From assembly GCF_027563465.1 (NCBI RefSeq), contig NZ_JAPFQA010000010.1, positions 1 through 64,000 on the forward strand: a DNA stretch of 64,000 bases, read 5' to 3'. The position numbers and the translations under genes were made by a program. The DNA comes from Mesorhizobium qingshengii (lineage in GTDB: Bacteria; Pseudomonadota; Alphaproteobacteria; Rhizobiales; Rhizobiaceae). The stretch's first letter is position 1. Every line of letters begins with the position of its first letter. The notes under the pieces were generated by a model. The model worked only from the letters and a program-made list of their open reading frames with translations, did not search any database and was not told where the DNA came from. Below, piece by piece: positions 8,689 through 17,289 of this stretch.

Positions 8689-9906
8689 ATGATGAGAAGC
8701 CAGAAAGACCCTGGAACACCCGCCAAAAACGCCGAGCCGACGACGGTCGACGTAGCGATCGTCGGCGCCGGACTGGCCGGCACGACCTTGGCCACGCTGC
8801 TGGGCAGAGACGGACGCAAGGTCGCGTTGATCGATCCGCACCAGACCCATCCCGACGAGTTCAGGGCCGAGAAGCTTGGCACCGGCCAGGGGCGTCTGTT
8901 CGAGAAGCTGGGCCTGGATTCGATCGTCCTGCCTCTGATGACGCCGATGGACGACATCCATGTCTTTCGCCTTGGCCAGTTGTTCGCCCGCGAACGGCGC
9001 GTGGAATACGGATTTTCCTACGGCGCGCTGATCAACGGCCTGCGCGCCGCCTTGCCGCCCCAGGTGCCGGTCACCGTGGCCAAGGTCGCCGAGATCACCA
9101 CCGGGCCCGACAAGCAGAGGCTTGTCCTGAACACCGGCGCCATCATCGAGGCGCGGCTGCTGGTGGTGGCCACCGGCCACAGCGAGGCGGTGCGGCGCGC
9201 CATCGGCGTGCGCCGCATCGAGGACTCCAAGGGCCATTCGCTTTCGATCGGATTCGATCTTGCGATCCCGCCAAGCGAATGCGGCTTTCAGGCCGTCACC
9301 TGTTTCTCCAGCCGGCCCGAAGACCGGATGGCCTATATCAGCGTGTTTCCCATCGGCGGTGTCATGCGTGCGAACATGTTCGGCTATCGGCAGGCGAACG
9401 AGCCCTGGACCAAGGCGTTCCGCAAGGATCCGCAGAAAATGCTCTGCGAAATGATGCCGGAGATCGCGGCGCAGTGCGGGAACTTCAAGGTCAGCGGGCC
9501 AGTCGAGATCAGGCCGATCGATCTGACGCGGACGGAAGGGCATCGCCGTGACGGGGTTGTCTTCATCGGCGACGCCTTCTGCACGACATGTCCAACGCCG
9601 GGCGTCGGCATCACTCGGGTGATGGCCGATGTCGATCAGCTCTACTCGGTTCACATTCCGCGCTGGCTCGAAACACCGGGCATGGCGGCTGACAAGATCT
9701 GCGCCTTCTATGACGACCCGGTCAAGGTGGCCACCGATGAGGACGGTATGCGCGTGAGCTACTATGCCAGGTCGATCACCACCGGCACCGGGCTCGAATG
9801 GCGCATGCGCCGCCTGCGCAACAACACCGCGCGCCAGCTGATGATCATCGGCCGCAAGATACGGCATTTCGGCCAGCGGCCAGCCGCCGTGGCCAAAATG
9901 CAATAA
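8689..9906 (+). CDS. FAD-dependent monooxygenase/oxidoreductase of the PHBH type
   Basis: About 405 residues from ATG 8689 (a second ATG follows at once; GGAGA lies just upstream). The Rossmann motif VAIVGAGLAGTTLATLLGR sits near residues 20-38, and the second FAD motif GDAFCTTCPTPGVG near 292-305, as in para-hydroxybenzoate-hydroxylase-like flavoproteins and tryptophan-halogenase relatives. Gene order places it behind the GINT1-like gene in what is likely one sigma-54 transcript, so its substrate may be a sugar- or lipid-linked intermediate of the polysaccharide. That link is inference; the family covers many substrates. A hairpin (9905-9930, AAGGCGCG/CGCGCCTT) follows without a clear U tract. 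Confidence 0.75.
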   Translation: MMRSQKDPGTPAKNAEPTTVDVAIVGAGLAGTTLATLLGRDGRKVALIDPHQTHPDEFRAEKLGTGQGRLFEKLGLDSIVLPLMTPMDDIHVFRLGQLFARERRVEYGFSYGALINGLRAALPPQVPVTVAKVAEITTGPDKQRLVLNTGAIIEARLLVVATGHSEAVRRAIGVRRIEDSKGHSLSIGFDLAIPPSECGFQAVTCFSSRPEDRMAYISVFPIGGVMRANMFGYRQANEPWTKAFRKDPQKMLCEMMPEIAAQCGNFKVSGPVEIRPIDLTRTEGHRRDGVVFIGDAFCTTCPTPGVGITRVMADVDQLYSVHIPRWLETPGMAADKICAFYDDPVKVATDEDGMRVSYYARSITTGTGLEWRMRRLRNNTARQLMIIGRKIRHFGQRPAAVAKMQ

Positions 9907-9973
9907 GGCGCGATCGACCGACCGCGCCTTGGTGCCTTCGCCTCACCGGGCGAACGCGTCAGACGTCAACCGC

Positions 9974-10060
9974 TCACGCCGGCGTTGACGGACCAACCTG
10001 GGCCGTGACGACCGAAAGCCTTTCACGCTTCTGCAACGTTGGCTTCTCATATTTCTTCAA
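9974..10060 (-). CDS. RiPP-like precursor peptide, isolated fifth copy, TTG start
   Basis: A 28-codon frame that matches the four peptides at 17.7-18.4 kb. From the TTG at 10060 it reads KKYEKPTLQKRERLS, then a tail VVTAQVGPSTPA and TGA. The other copies start with ATG and have one or two extra residues before YEKP. GGAGG lies about nine bases upstream of the TTG (complement of 10069-10073). A TTGACA element (complement of 10111-10116) lies about 50 bases upstream. Its tail carries the Thr of lasso-type leaders (LSVVT) more faithfully than most of the array. Being short and TTG-started, it would be missed by most gene finders. Function is inferred only from the family resemblance. Confidence 0.65.
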   Translation of the reverse strand: MKKYEKPTLQKRERLSVVTAQVGPSTPA

Positions 10061-10145
10061 TGGACATGCCCTCCGCGTTGGATACCGAGCCAAAAGAGCC
10101 AATTTGGTGCCAGGTGTCAATTGCGCCACGTCCGGCTGTCACAGC

Positions 10146-10370
10146 TTAAGAAGCCTCTCGCCCCGGCGTCAGCCCGGCCTTCCACGCTTGCGCCCGCAGG
10201 AGCGGCAGGCCGACGCCGATGACGTCGTCGGGATTGTCGGCCACCGGCCGCCATACGGCGAGCCCGCCGGCGATGTCGACATCGACATGGTTCATGCTTT
10301 CGAGCGTGATCGCGCCGCCGTAGCCGATGCCGGCGATCGCGACGATGCGGAGCCGAGGCCAGGTGCGGCG
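10146..10370 (-). pseudogene. C-terminal remnant of a sugar-phosphate isomerase/epimerase
   Basis: Without a start of its own, the frame encodes GYGGAITLESMNHVDVDI, then GGLAVWRPVADNPDDV and GLPLLRAQAWKAGLT, which is the C-terminal end of xylose-isomerase-like TIM-barrel epimerases (IolE/IolI/hydroxypyruvate isomerase type). About 70 residues remain out of some 280-300. It lies directly downstream of the LacI regulator on the same strand, so the regulator may once have controlled this catabolic gene. The frame is open further upstream but loses all resemblance, as after a large internal deletion. Confidence 0.6.
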
Positions 10371-10396
10371 TTTGCCTTCCGCCTTCGGCAATGGAC

Positions 10397-11464
10397 CTAT
10401 TGTCGGTCTCCGGAATGCGGGACATTGCCTGGCGAGCCAACGGATTCCCGCATCAAGACCTTGCAAGGTTCGAGCCGCGCCGTCGGCGGCCCCTCCTCGC
10501 CTTCAATCCTGGCGAACAGCGCCTCCATCGCGTGGCCGGCGATCTGGCGCACCGGCTGCACCACGGCGGCGATCGCCGGCCATGTCACCTGCATCCATTC
10601 GGCATCGTCGAAGCCGACCAGCGAAATATCGTTGGGGCAGTGCCAGCCGCGCCGGCGGAATTCGGACAGCGCCACCAGCGTGCCCTTGAGGAACAGCGAA
10701 TAGACCGCCGTCGGGCGTTCGCCCCCACCCTCACCTCTGTCGAAGTAGTCGCGCAATTGCGCCCTGAGCGGTTCGACATCGGTTTCGGCAAGCACGACAT
10801 CGATGCGGACGTCCGGCGCCAGCTTGAGCGCGGTGGCGCGGAACCCGTCGAGGCGCGCGCGCACCGTGGCCGCCTGCTCGCCGAGGCCGATGACCAGGAT
10901 GTGGCGGTGGCGCTTGCCGATCAGCTCGCGCGCCACCTCGGCGCTGGCGGAAGCACTGTCGGCCGATACCGTGTCGAAGGCGTCGTCCGACAGCACGCGG
11001 TCGATCAGCACGCCGGTCATGCCATTGGCCTTCATGAATGCGGCCGCCGGACCATGCTCGTTGCGCACCGGCGCCAGCACCACGCCGGCCACCCGCCAGT
11101 CATGCATGCGGGCGAGGATCTCCTTTTCGCGCGCTTCGGATTCGCGGCTGGATGCGGCCACCAGCGTGTAGCCGCGCTGCTCGGCCAGGCTTTCGAGCTG
11201 GCTGACCATCTGGCCGAAGAACTCGCTTTCGAACTCGGGCATGATGGCGCCGATGATGCGGCGCTTGGCCCGCCGCATGTCGGAGGCCAGCGGATCGACG
11301 CGATAGCCGAGATGCTCGACGGCATCGAGGACGCGCTGCGCGTTTTCCGGCTTCACCGTGGCGACACCCGCCATGACCTTGGAGACGGTGGCGGCGGACA
11401 CGCCGGCGCGGCTGGCCACGTCGTGGATCGACGGACGCCGCTGCTGGGCTTGCCGATGCGCCAT
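10397..11464 (-). CDS. LacI-family transcriptional regulator
   Basis: 355 residues. The helix-turn-helix and hinge are plain: SIHDVASRAGVSAATVSKV (about residues 12-30), then VLDAVEHLGYRVDPLASDM. A periplasmic-binding-protein-like ligand domain follows (RIIGAIMPEFES; DGFRATALKL; DISLVGFDD near 285). GGGAGAAGGAG before the ATG is a good ribosome site. The gene is divergent from a 2-hydroxyacid dehydrogenase across a 146-base gap that holds two copies of a candidate operator. The inducer is unknown; the isomerase remnant behind the gene points to a sugar or polyol. Confidence 0.9.
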   Translation of the reverse strand: MAHRQAQQRRPSIHDVASRAGVSAATVSKVMAGVATVKPENAQRVLDAVEHLGYRVDPLASDMRRAKRRIIGAIMPEFESEFFGQMVSQLESLAEQRGYTLVAASSRESEAREKEILARMHDWRVAGVVLAPVRNEHGPAAAFMKANGMTGVLIDRVLSDDAFDTVSADSASASAEVARELIGKRHRHILVIGLGEQAATVRARLDGFRATALKLAPDVRIDVVLAETDVEPLRAQLRDYFDRGEGGGERPTAVYSLFLKGTLVALSEFRRRGWHCPNDISLVGFDDAEWMQVTWPAIAAVVQPVRQIAGHAMEALFARIEGEEGPPTARLEPCKVLMRESVGSPGNVPHSGDRQ

Positions 11465-11518
11465 TGCTCCTTCTCCCGAGGCGCGGACATCAGCATTCTT
11501 CGTCCGCCGCCAAAACGA

Positions 11519-11551
11519 GTAAATCGATTTTTCGCGGTTGTAAATCGTTTA
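11519..11551. promoter_or_regulatory. two candidate LacI-family operators, 21 bases apart
   Basis: GTAAATCGATTT (11519-11530, containing the palindrome AAATCGATTT centred on CG) and GTAAATCGTTTA (11540-11551) are near copies offset by 21 bases, two helical turns, so two dimers could bind the same face. They sit midway between the divergent lacI-type gene and the dehydrogenase gene and would fit autoregulation plus repression of the dehydrogenase. Confidence 0.5.
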
Positions 11552-11610
11552 ATCAGAGGTATTTTGTTGACCGAGAAAGCGCGATCGGATCGCGCCCGGG
11601 AGGAACCATC

Positions 11611-12642
11611 ATGTCAGACAGCGCCTTGCCGCTGGTCATCAGCGCGCCGGAACCACGCACGCTCGACCTCATCTTCACGCCGGATCAGCTGGCGCGCTTC
11701 AAGGCGAAATACCGCATCGTCGAGACGACGCCCGATGGCGTGGCCAAGCTGCCGGCCGACGTGCTGGCCGAGGCCCGCTACATCGTCGGCCAGCCGCCGA
11801 TCACGCCCGAGACGCTGGCGAGCATGAAGGCGCTGCGCTGCGTCTTCAACGTCGAGAGCAATTTGCTCAACAACATGCCCTACGAGACGCTGTTTTCGCG
11901 CGGCATCCATGTCGTCACCACCGGGCTGGTGTTCGCCGAACCGGTGGCCGAGCTTGGCCTTGCCATGGCGCTCAACCTCGCCCGTGGCATCGTCGACGCC
12001 GACCTTGCCTTTCGCCAGGGCAAGGAGCTGTGGGGCGGCGACGGCAACCAGACGGCGCGGCTCCTGTCCGGCGCCGATGTCGGCATCATCGGCTTCGGCG
12101 ATCTCGGCCGCGCGCTGAACCGGCTGCTGGCGGGCTTCCGCACCCGCACAAAGGTCTTCGATCCCTGGCTGCCGCCGTCGATCCTCATCGACAATGGCGT
12201 CGAGCCGGCCTCGCTCGACGAGGTGCTGACATCAAGCGACTTCGTTTTCGTCGTCGCCTCGGTGACCTCTGAGAACCAGGGCTTTCTCGGCGCCGATGCC
12301 TTCGCCAGCATGCGCAAGGGCGCCGCCTTCATCCTGCTCAGCCGCGCCGGCGTCGTCGACTTCCCGGCCCTGATGGCGGCGGTGAAGAGCGGCCACATCG
12401 TCGCCGCCAGCGATGTCTTCCCGGAAGAGCCGCTGGCGCGGGACCACCCGGTGCGTGCCCTGCCCGGCTTCCTGCGCTCGGCCCACCGCGCCGGCGCCCT
12501 CGACATCGCCTTCAAGCGCATGGGCGACATGGTGCTGGAGGACATGGACCTGATCGACCGCGGCCTGCCGCCGCTGCGCTCCAAGCGCGCCGAACGCGAG
12601 ACGGTGTCGCGCATGCGCTCCAGGCCGGTCGACAAGAACTAG
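11611..12642 (+). CDS. D-isomer-specific 2-hydroxyacid dehydrogenase family protein
   Basis: 343 residues from ATG 11611, which has GGGAGGAA seven bases upstream; an open frame extends further up but without a site. The NAD(P)-binding fold shows as VGIIGFGDLGRALN near residues 153-166. The catalytic Arg is in LLSRAGVVD (about 246), Glu in DVFPEEPL (about 271) and His in SAHRAG (about 294), the usual R-E-H set of phosphoglycerate-dehydrogenase/glyoxylate-reductase relatives. It is divergent from a LacI regulator with operators in the gap, so it is probably induced by a sugar-derived compound. The exact hydroxyacid cannot be told from sequence. Confidence 0.85.
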   Translation: MSDSALPLVISAPEPRTLDLIFTPDQLARFKAKYRIVETTPDGVAKLPADVLAEARYIVGQPPITPETLASMKALRCVFNVESNLLNNMPYETLFSRGIHVVTTGLVFAEPVAELGLAMALNLARGIVDADLAFRQGKELWGGDGNQTARLLSGADVGIIGFGDLGRALNRLLAGFRTRTKVFDPWLPPSILIDNGVEPASLDEVLTSSDFVFVVASVTSENQGFLGADAFASMRKGAAFILLSRAGVVDFPALMAAVKSGHIVAASDVFPEEPLARDHPVRALPGFLRSAHRAGALDIAFKRMGDMVLEDMDLIDRGLPPLRSKRAERETVSRMRSRPVDKN

Positions 12643-12731
12643 GTGTTCAGTTCCGCCACATCGCAACCCGCTACGACCGCCACGCTTCAGCTTCGCAAAA
12701 CTCGCTGCCGTGCGATTCTGGCTGCGTTTTA

Positions 12732-13142
12732 TCAGCGCGAAGCCCGGTCTTTCGTATAGTCAGGCCCAAAACGTGTCGGCAGGCCGTCGGCGAGTTTCAA
12801 CCAAGGGAGCTTCTCCTCAAAAGCGACATGCAGCGTTGGTGCAAGTTTTTCCGGCTCCTCCATCGCTGCGGCAAAGAAATGCATGACACCGGACATGTTC
12901 TTTGAGCGGAAGGACAGCGGCGAGCCACATTTATCGCAAAATGTTCTTTCCACACCGGGAGAAGAGTTGAATACCTTCGGTGGTTTGCCCAGCCATCTCC
13001 ATTGGCTGTCCAAGACGCCAATGTAGGTGGTCATCGGCGCAGAACATTGCCGCCGACAACTTTCACAATGGCAGTTCACGCAGGCCTGTGCCGAGCCAGC
13101 GACTTCAAAAGCAATAGCGCCACATAAGCAATGACCACGCAT
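12732..13142 (-). CDS. GFA-family zinc protein (glutathione-dependent formaldehyde-activating enzyme-like)
   Basis: 136 residues. The zinc ligands of the GFA fold are all visible: HCLCGAI at residues 4-10, CVNCHCESCRR near 21-31, and FCDKCGSPLSF near 68-78. Ribosome site CAAGGAG precedes the ATG. The family is named for an enzyme thought to help formaldehyde react with glutathione, but most short single-domain members have no proven reaction, and this one is of that kind. It stands alone between a dehydrogenase and a patatin. Confidence 0.85.
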   Translation of the reverse strand: MRGHCLCGAIAFEVAGSAQACVNCHCESCRRQCSAPMTTYIGVLDSQWRWLGKPPKVFNSSPGVERTFCDKCGSPLSFRSKNMSGVMHFFAAAMEEPEKLAPTLHVAFEEKLPWLKLADGLPTRFGPDYTKDRASR

Positions 13143-13390
13143 GCAAATTCTCCTTGAGCCAACTGACCTGACCGATAATTTATACTGGTCGTAACCAGGG
13201 GGTCGCCGTGAAATGCGCTGAGCTGGCGCCCAATTCCGACATTCGACGCAAGCGGTTGTGTTCGCGTGCGCGAGGCGTTGCCTCGCCGCCCGCGCCCATG
13301 GACATGGCCGGCGGTACGCGCTTTAGTGACGCAAGGATATCTTCCCTACAATACAGACAGCGTGCGGTTCCCAGGTAACGGAGATCGAGC

Positions 13391-16006
13391 GTGCTCCTGA
13401 ATTTCGTTGATGTCTTTCGTCGCGAACTGAGCGTCATCAATTTCCGTCGCGACGCCATACGCAACGGCATGGTGGCCGAACGCAGGTCGCAGGCCGCAAG
13501 CAAGGCCGCTCGCCATTTTGTCGTCGATCGCGGCGACGCGGCACTCGACGACACAAGGTCCGATCCGAAGCGCGACACGGTCCGGACGGAAAAAACCAGC
13601 AATCTTACCGGGATAGCCCTGTCGGGCGGGGGTATGCGCTCCGCCTCGTACGGCCTCGGCGTCTTGCAGGCGCTGGCGTCCCTGTCACCAGCGGGCACTC
13701 CGCGCCCGCTTGATGCCGTCGACTATCTCTCCACCGTGTCGGGCGGCGGCTATATCGGCACGTCGGTGGTGGCCGGGATGATGCAAGACAATCGCTCATT
13801 CCCGTTCGAAAGCCGGCTCGATGAAGCGGAGACGCCTGAAACGCAGCATCTGCGTGACTTCTCCAATTTCCTGGCGCCGGCCGGTGCCCCGGACCATCTG
13901 GTGACCATCGCGCTGGTGATGCGCGGCCTGCTGGTCAATGCCCTGATCGTCCTGCCGGCCTTGTTGCTGCTCGCCGCCCTCACCATCCTGCTCAATCCAA
14001 CCGTATCCGACCTGATGACGCCCGGCATTCTCGGCTTTTCGGCCTCGAAATTATGGATGTTCAGCGGAACCATGAAGCACTTTGCGCATACGATGCTTCT
14101 TGCCGCGCTGGCGGCATTGCTGATGTTCGGCAGCGCGCTCTACACGTCGTTTGCGTTTCGCAGGGACACGCTGAAGAGCCGTGAAATTCTCGGCCGTGCC
14201 CTGGGCGCGCTGGTAGCGTTGGTGCTCGCCTCGGCCATCATCGAGATCCAGCCCCTCGTGCTTTCCGGGATGCTTGCGAACGCGAATGACAAGCAGATCA
14301 CCTCGGCCAGGGAAGTCATCGTCCTGGCGCAGCCCTTTCAGGATTTGCTTGCGGCTTTCGCGAGCATTCTGCCCTCGCTCGCCACGGTGCTGGCCCCGAC
14401 GGTGGCGGTTCTCATTTCCGTCGCGCAGAAACTGGCCAAGCTTGCGGAGGCGTCGCTTGGCGACGGGACCTGGAGCGCGGCGATGAAGAAAAACAGCAGC
14501 CGATTTGTATTGTACCTCGCCGCCGTGATCGTGCCGTTCATGCTGTGGATCGCATACATATACCTGAGTTACTGGGCGATCCGGAAAGGCGACGAGTGGT
14601 GCGGCGTGGAAACCCCGCGCTGGCTGAAAGCGATCACGCATTGCGAGATGGATTGGTATGCGCATTGGCAGATATGGCCGCTTTCCCGGCTTGGTCCGAT
14701 CGGCGCGACATATCTGGGCGTCGCCTTGGCTCTCTCGGCTGTCTGCCTGTTGATCGGGCCGAATTCGAACTCTCTCCACAGGCTCTATCGCGACCGCCTC
14801 AGCCGTGCCTTTCTCATGCAGAGGAAGACCATAGGCCAGAAGCCGTCGGAAGCGGTCGACACCTGGAAATTCTCCTCGTTGAAGCCATTCGACGAAAGAG
14901 CCGGAAGCTGGAAGGAGGGCGCTGCCTTCTCGCCCTATCTTCTGTCGAACGCCGCCATAAACCTCGAGGGCTCGAAGGACCTCAACAAGCGTGGGCGCAA
15001 CGCCGACAATTTCATTTTCAGCCCGCTCCATGTCGGCAGCCAGTCGACCGGCTATGTCAGGTCGAAAGATATAGAGCGCGTGGTGCCCGACCTCAGCCTC
15101 GCCACGGCAATGGCGACATCCGGCGCGGCGGCGTCCGCCAACATGGGACGGCAGACCATCAAGATCCTGACGTTCAGCCTCTCGCTCCTGAACATCCGCC
15201 TCGGCTACTGGCTGGCCAATCCCGCCCGGATCAATGCGTTCAAGAAAGGCTTGAACCGATGGATCGCGAATGTCGGCACATGGTATTTCGCGGCGGAGAC
15301 GGCCGGGCTTCTGAATGAGAAACGGCTCAACGTGTACCTGACGGATGGCGGCCACATCGAGAACCTCGGCATCTACGAGTTGCTCCGCCGCCGCTGCAAG
15401 GTCATCCTGGCGGTCGACGCCGAGGCTGACCCGGCCCTGACCTTTCCATCGCTGGTCAATCTGGAGGTCATGGCGCGCATCGATCTCGGCGTCAGAATCG
15501 ACCTGGGATGGCAAGCGATCCAGGCCAATTCGCTCGGCATCACGCCAGCCGCGCCCTATGGCCCTGGCGGCCCGCCCGGCCGGCATGGCCCGCATGCCGC
15601 CATCGGCATCATAAAGTATGACGACGACGAAACTGGCGTCCTGATCTACATAAAACCGTCATTGAGCGGCGATGAGAACGACTACATCCTCGACTATTTC
15701 AGGCGGTATCCGACCTTTCCCCACGAAACGACCGTCGACCAGTTCTTCACCGAGGAGCAGTTCGAGGCCTATCGCGCCCTGGGGTTCCATGCGGCACGCG
15801 GACTTCTGACCGGCGCCGACAATTTCGGGAAGCCCGCGGCGGCCCCGGAGGGCTGGGACAGCCAGGTTGCCCAAGCCCTCGCCTTGCTCAATGTGCCAGC
15901 ATCGATGGCGGCGGCGATCGTGGCCCATCTCCAGGCCCAACCAGACCAGACCACTCATGCGGCGCCTCCTCGAATCAACCAGCCGCCGCCACCGAAGGCC
16001 AATTGA
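13391..16006 (+). CDS. membrane-associated patatin-like phospholipase
   Basis: 871 residues from GTG 13391 with GGAG seven bases upstream. The patatin oxyanion loop LSGGGMRSASYGLG is near residues 76-89. The nucleophile is Ser117 in YLSTVSGGGYIG, and the partner Asp is D652 in YLTDGGHIENLG, giving the Ser-Asp dyad. Between them lie several hydrophobic stretches (about residues 177-200, 220-255, 275-300 and 375-395, plus 445-465) that look like membrane segments, so the catalytic halves are separated by a membrane domain. This is much longer than typical bacterial patatins of 300-400 residues. Likely a lipid acyl hydrolase at the inner membrane. Its 3' end overlaps that of the convergent map gene by 32 bases. 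Confidence 0.8.
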   Translation: MLLNFVDVFRRELSVINFRRDAIRNGMVAERRSQAASKAARHFVVDRGDAALDDTRSDPKRDTVRTEKTSNLTGIALSGGGMRSASYGLGVLQALASLSPAGTPRPLDAVDYLSTVSGGGYIGTSVVAGMMQDNRSFPFESRLDEAETPETQHLRDFSNFLAPAGAPDHLVTIALVMRGLLVNALIVLPALLLLAALTILLNPTVSDLMTPGILGFSASKLWMFSGTMKHFAHTMLLAALAALLMFGSALYTSFAFRRDTLKSREILGRALGALVALVLASAIIEIQPLVLSGMLANANDKQITSAREVIVLAQPFQDLLAAFASILPSLATVLAPTVAVLISVAQKLAKLAEASLGDGTWSAAMKKNSSRFVLYLAAVIVPFMLWIAYIYLSYWAIRKGDEWCGVETPRWLKAITHCEMDWYAHWQIWPLSRLGPIGATYLGVALALSAVCLLIGPNSNSLHRLYRDRLSRAFLMQRKTIGQKPSEAVDTWKFSSLKPFDERAGSWKEGAAFSPYLLSNAAINLEGSKDLNKRGRNADNFIFSPLHVGSQSTGYVRSKDIERVVPDLSLATAMATSGAAASANMGRQTIKILTFSLSLLNIRLGYWLANPARINAFKKGLNRWIANVGTWYFAAETAGLLNEKRLNVYLTDGGHIENLGIYELLRRRCKVILAVDAEADPALTFPSLVNLEVMARIDLGVRIDLGWQAIQANSLGITPAAPYGPGGPPGRHGPHAAIGIIKYDDDETGVLIYIKPSLSGDENDYILDYFRRYPTFPHETTVDQFFTEEQFEAYRALGFHAARGLLTGADNFGKPAAAPEGWDSQVAQALALLNVPASMAAAIVAHLQAQPDQTTHAAPPRINQPPPPKAN

Positions 16007-16775
16007 TTGGTCCCGAGCCTGGTTCGTCAGGGCGCAACGTCAGCACCGCCACGCCGGAGGCTGTAACGGCAACGGTGTGCTCGAACTGTGCGGAAAGCGA
16101 CCCGTCTCTCGTCACCACGGTCCAGCCGTCAGCTTCGGTTCTCACACCCCGCCGGCCTCGATTGAGCATCGGCTCGATCGTGAAGACCATGCCCTCCCGC
16201 AGCGCGAGGCCAGTTCCCGGCTTGCCGAAGTGCAGGACCTGAGGTTCCTCATGCATCTCCCGGCCGATGCCGTGACCGCAATATTCACGCACCACGGAAT
16301 AGCCATTTCGCTTGGCATGCCGTTCGATCGCCCAGCCGATGTCTCCGAGCCGCGCGCCCGGGCGAACCGCCCGGATGCCCATCCACATGGCTTCGTAGGC
16401 GGTCTGGACCAGCCTCTTGGCGGCTGGATTTACCCCGCCAACGAGATAGGTCTTGCTGGAATCCGCGATATAGCCGTTCTTCTCGAGCGTGATGTCGAAA
16501 TTGACGATGTCGCCGTCCCGAAGCACGTTCGATTGCGATGGAACGCCGTGGCAGACCACATCGTTCACCGAGGAATTCAACACGAAACCATAGCCATATT
16601 GGCCCTTGCTTGCTGGCCGGGCCTGGAGATCATGGACGATGAATTGCTCGACCATCTCGTTGACCTGAAGTGTCGACAGGCCGGCGAGCGAGGTTCGATC
16701 CAGCAGCCCGAACACGGACGCCAGCAGCCGGCCGGATTCGGCCAGCAACGTCAATTCCCGGGGCTGCTTCGTCAT
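15975..16775 (-). CDS. map: type I methionine aminopeptidase
   Basis: 266 residues. All five metal ligands of MetAP are present: the two Asp in NFDITLEKNGYIADSS, His in CGHGIGREMH, Glu in FTIEPML and Glu in QFEHTVAV. The enzyme removes N-terminal Met from new proteins in the cytoplasm. Its ATG overlaps the stop of a small ParD-like gene by four bases (ATGA), so the two are translated together. Housekeeping map genes usually sit with secY/adk or alone; this pairing suggests a second, specialised copy, though I cannot check the rest of the genome. Confidence 0.92.
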   Translation of the reverse strand: MTKQPRELTLLAESGRLLASVFGLLDRTSLAGLSTLQVNEMVEQFIVHDLQARPASKGQYGYGFVLNSSVNDVVCHGVPSQSNVLRDGDIVNFDITLEKNGYIADSSKTYLVGGVNPAAKRLVQTAYEAMWMGIRAVRPGARLGDIGWAIERHAKRNGYSVVREYCGHGIGREMHEEPQVLHFGKPGTGLALREGMVFTIEPMLNRGRRGVRTEADGWTVVTRDGSLSAQFEHTVAVTASGVAVLTLRPDEPGSGPINWPSVAAAG

Positions 16776-16984
16776 GCTGCGCTCACCGCCAGTGACTGAG
16801 CCGAAAAGCCCGCGGAACTGAGCTCACGCTCGATGATCTCGGTGAAACCGAGCGTCGGATTGGTCTCGCACAGCATGCCGAGCTTGATCCAATAGGCAGC
16901 CTGCGCATTGATCGAACGAAACGACACTTTGCTCGCTCTGCGCACCTGCTCGTGCAGATCATCATCTATGTTCACGATGCCCAT
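16772..16984 (-). CDS. ParD-like antitoxin-family small protein
   Basis: 70 residues from the ATG at 16984, chosen because AAGGAGAT lies six bases upstream; the frame is open further up but without a site. The sequence MGIVNIDDDLHEQVRRASKV, then SINAQAAYWIKLGMLCETNP, is a ribbon-helix-helix-like start followed by the helices of the PF11903-type 'ParD-like' family. Members are annotated as antitoxins, but no ParE-type toxin is adjacent. The partner gene is the methionine aminopeptidase, with ATGA overlap. Either the family works as a regulator of map, or the pair is an unusual two-gene module. Confidence 0.7.
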   Translation of the reverse strand: MGIVNIDDDLHEQVRRASKVSFRSINAQAAYWIKLGMLCETNPTLGFTEIIERELSSAGFSAQSLAVSAA

Positions 16985-17289
16985 TTGGATCTCCTTATAC
17001 GATTCATATATGGAACGTATACAAGTCGCGAATGAGAAAGCCAAGGGGCAGTGTCGGAAGCGGCTCAATCCGAGAAAACCGCTGACAGCGGTCCACAGGA
17101 AGTGCGACGCTATCGAACAGCGTATCATGACCGCCGCTACCGCAAGCCGAAAAGCCACAAGCTGTTCTCGAATATATTTCGCCGGAATTGTCCGTTTTCG
17201 CGCGGAAAGTCCGGAACTTTCGTCCAGACCTGCCGTTTGCCACAGGATCGTTGCTTCGACGATCCATGAGGCAATAGGAGGATTATGCC

